A stretch of 15,629 bases of DNA, from contig CAZHFW010000057.1 in the NCBI GenBank assembly GCA_964531675.1, forward strand, positions 1 through 15,629, written 5' to 3'. The position numbers and the translations under genes are program-made. The notes under the pieces were generated by a model. The model was not told the DNA's origin. It did no database searches and saw nothing but the letters and a program-made list of their open reading frames with translations. The stretch is from CAZHFW01 sp964531675 (GTDB lineage: Bacteria > Planctomycetota > Phycisphaerae > Phycisphaerales > UBA1924). This document shows, one piece after another, positions 15,284-15,629 of this stretch. The first letter of the stretch is position 1; each line of letters begins with the position of its first letter.

Positions 15284-15312
15284 ATTGTGTTTGGGTATTA
15301 ACCTAACACAAT
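15284..15312. promoter_or_regulatory. 29-bp palindromic operator candidate on the imuA-like promoter and start
   Basis: ATTGTGTTTGGGT (15284-15296) and AACCTAACACAAT (15300-15312) are inverted copies matching at 11 of 13 positions, around a 3-bp centre. The right arm includes the first two bases of the ATG at 15311. TATTAA (15296-15301) in the centre resembles a -10 box. TTGATT (15276-15281) is a possible -35, with a short 14-bp spacer. The stretch is AT-rich relative to its surroundings. A repressor bound here would cover the -10 and the start of transcription. Confidence 0.6.
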
Positions 15313-15629
15313 GCGATCAGTTGAAGCCCTTCGATTTGATGGCCTGCCGGAGCGGCGGGGAATGGGCCGGGCGGCTCCGGAGGAGCTGCGCCAACGTCTT
15401 GCGGAGATTGGACTTCCGGAGAAGCCGCCGGATCGCAGCCGGATGTTGGCGACAGGCTGGGATCGGGTGGATGAGGCGATTGGGGGCCTGCCGCGGGGTG
15501 TGGTGCATGAGTGGATTGGCGAGGGCTGGGGAACCGCTCCGGGGCGTTGGCGTGCGCCGGTCGGGGTGTTGATGCACTTGGCGCGACGGGCGGTGGGACG
15601 GGGTGTAGGGCGGGGCGGGGAACCTGCTG
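15311..15629 (+). CDS. imuA: ImuA-like RecA-related protein (5' part; cut by window)
   Basis: The frame is open from ATG 15311 to the window end, 106 codons. The protein starts MRSVEALRFDGLPERRGMGR. MLATGWDRVDEAIGGLPRGV then VHEWIGEG resembles the opening of the RecA-like domain of ImuA (also called SulA-related), a partner of ImuB and DnaE2 in error-prone translesion synthesis. LMHLARRAV follows as the helix after the degenerate P-loop. The position where RecA has GPESSGKT holds GEGWGTAPGRWRAPVG, so no Walker A is visible. No Shine-Dalgarno precedes the ATG and a -10-like box lies about 10 bp upstream, so a leaderless mRNA is possible. ATG 15362 is an alternative start. Assignment is moderate because only the N-terminus is seen. 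Confidence 0.55.
   Translation, partial: MRSVEALRFDGLPERRGMGRAAPEELRQRLAEIGLPEKPPDRSRMLATGWDRVDEAIGGLPRGVVHEWIGEGWGTAPGRWRAPVGVLMHLARRAVGRGVGRGGEPA

Overview
The window is GC-rich (roughly two thirds G+C), tightly packed bacterial chromosome. It holds 15 protein-coding genes, two of them cut by the window edges, and no tRNA, rRNA, insertion sequence, prophage gene or CRISPR array that I can see. The protein families (a GT83-type glycosyltransferase, FolE2, an iron-sulfur photolyase, an ImuA-like protein, several unrecognised membrane proteins) and the sequence style suggest a planctomycete, perhaps of the Phycisphaerae. That placement is inference from memory of family distributions, not a database result.

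Left part (1-6007). An MFS exporter gene on the minus strand (cut at base 1) faces away from a plus-strand operon of four genes. These are a SOUL-family heme-binding protein, a small four-helix membrane protein, an iron-sulfur DPRP-type photolyase/cryptochrome, and a classical class I CPD photolyase. The last three are coupled by a 4-bp overlap and a 13-bp gap. The operon looks like a photoreactivation module covering both CPD and (6-4) UV lesions. It ends at a strong bidirectional hairpin terminator shared with the convergent folE2.

Middle part (6008-9384). folE2 (zinc-independent GTP cyclohydrolase IB, folate pathway) and an unrecognised multi-spanning membrane protein lie on the minus strand. 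A divergent plus-strand pair follows: a six-helix membrane protein of unknown function and a translationally coupled 112-residue protein.

Right part (9367-15629). truB (tRNA Psi55 synthase) is coupled by a 4-bp overlap to an ArnT/PMT-like membrane glycosyltransferase. The start codon of that glycosyltransferase overlaps the start codon of a divergent PAP2 lipid phosphatase gene. The two products could serve one polyprenyl-phosphate cycle. A DinB-fold gene is convergent with PAP2, stop against stop. Upstream of the DinB gene is an 11-copy in-register heptanucleotide array, then an unrecognised soluble protein gene. A D-amino-acid oxidase-like flavoprotein gene follows, and the window ends in the 5' part of an ImuA-like (RecA-related, translesion mutagenesis) gene. 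A 29-bp near-perfect palindrome sits directly on the -10 region and start codon of that gene and is the best candidate here for an undescribed operator (possibly SOS/LexA).

The most interesting items are the imuA palindrome, the heptad array, the four-gene photorepair operon and the overlapping divergent start codons.
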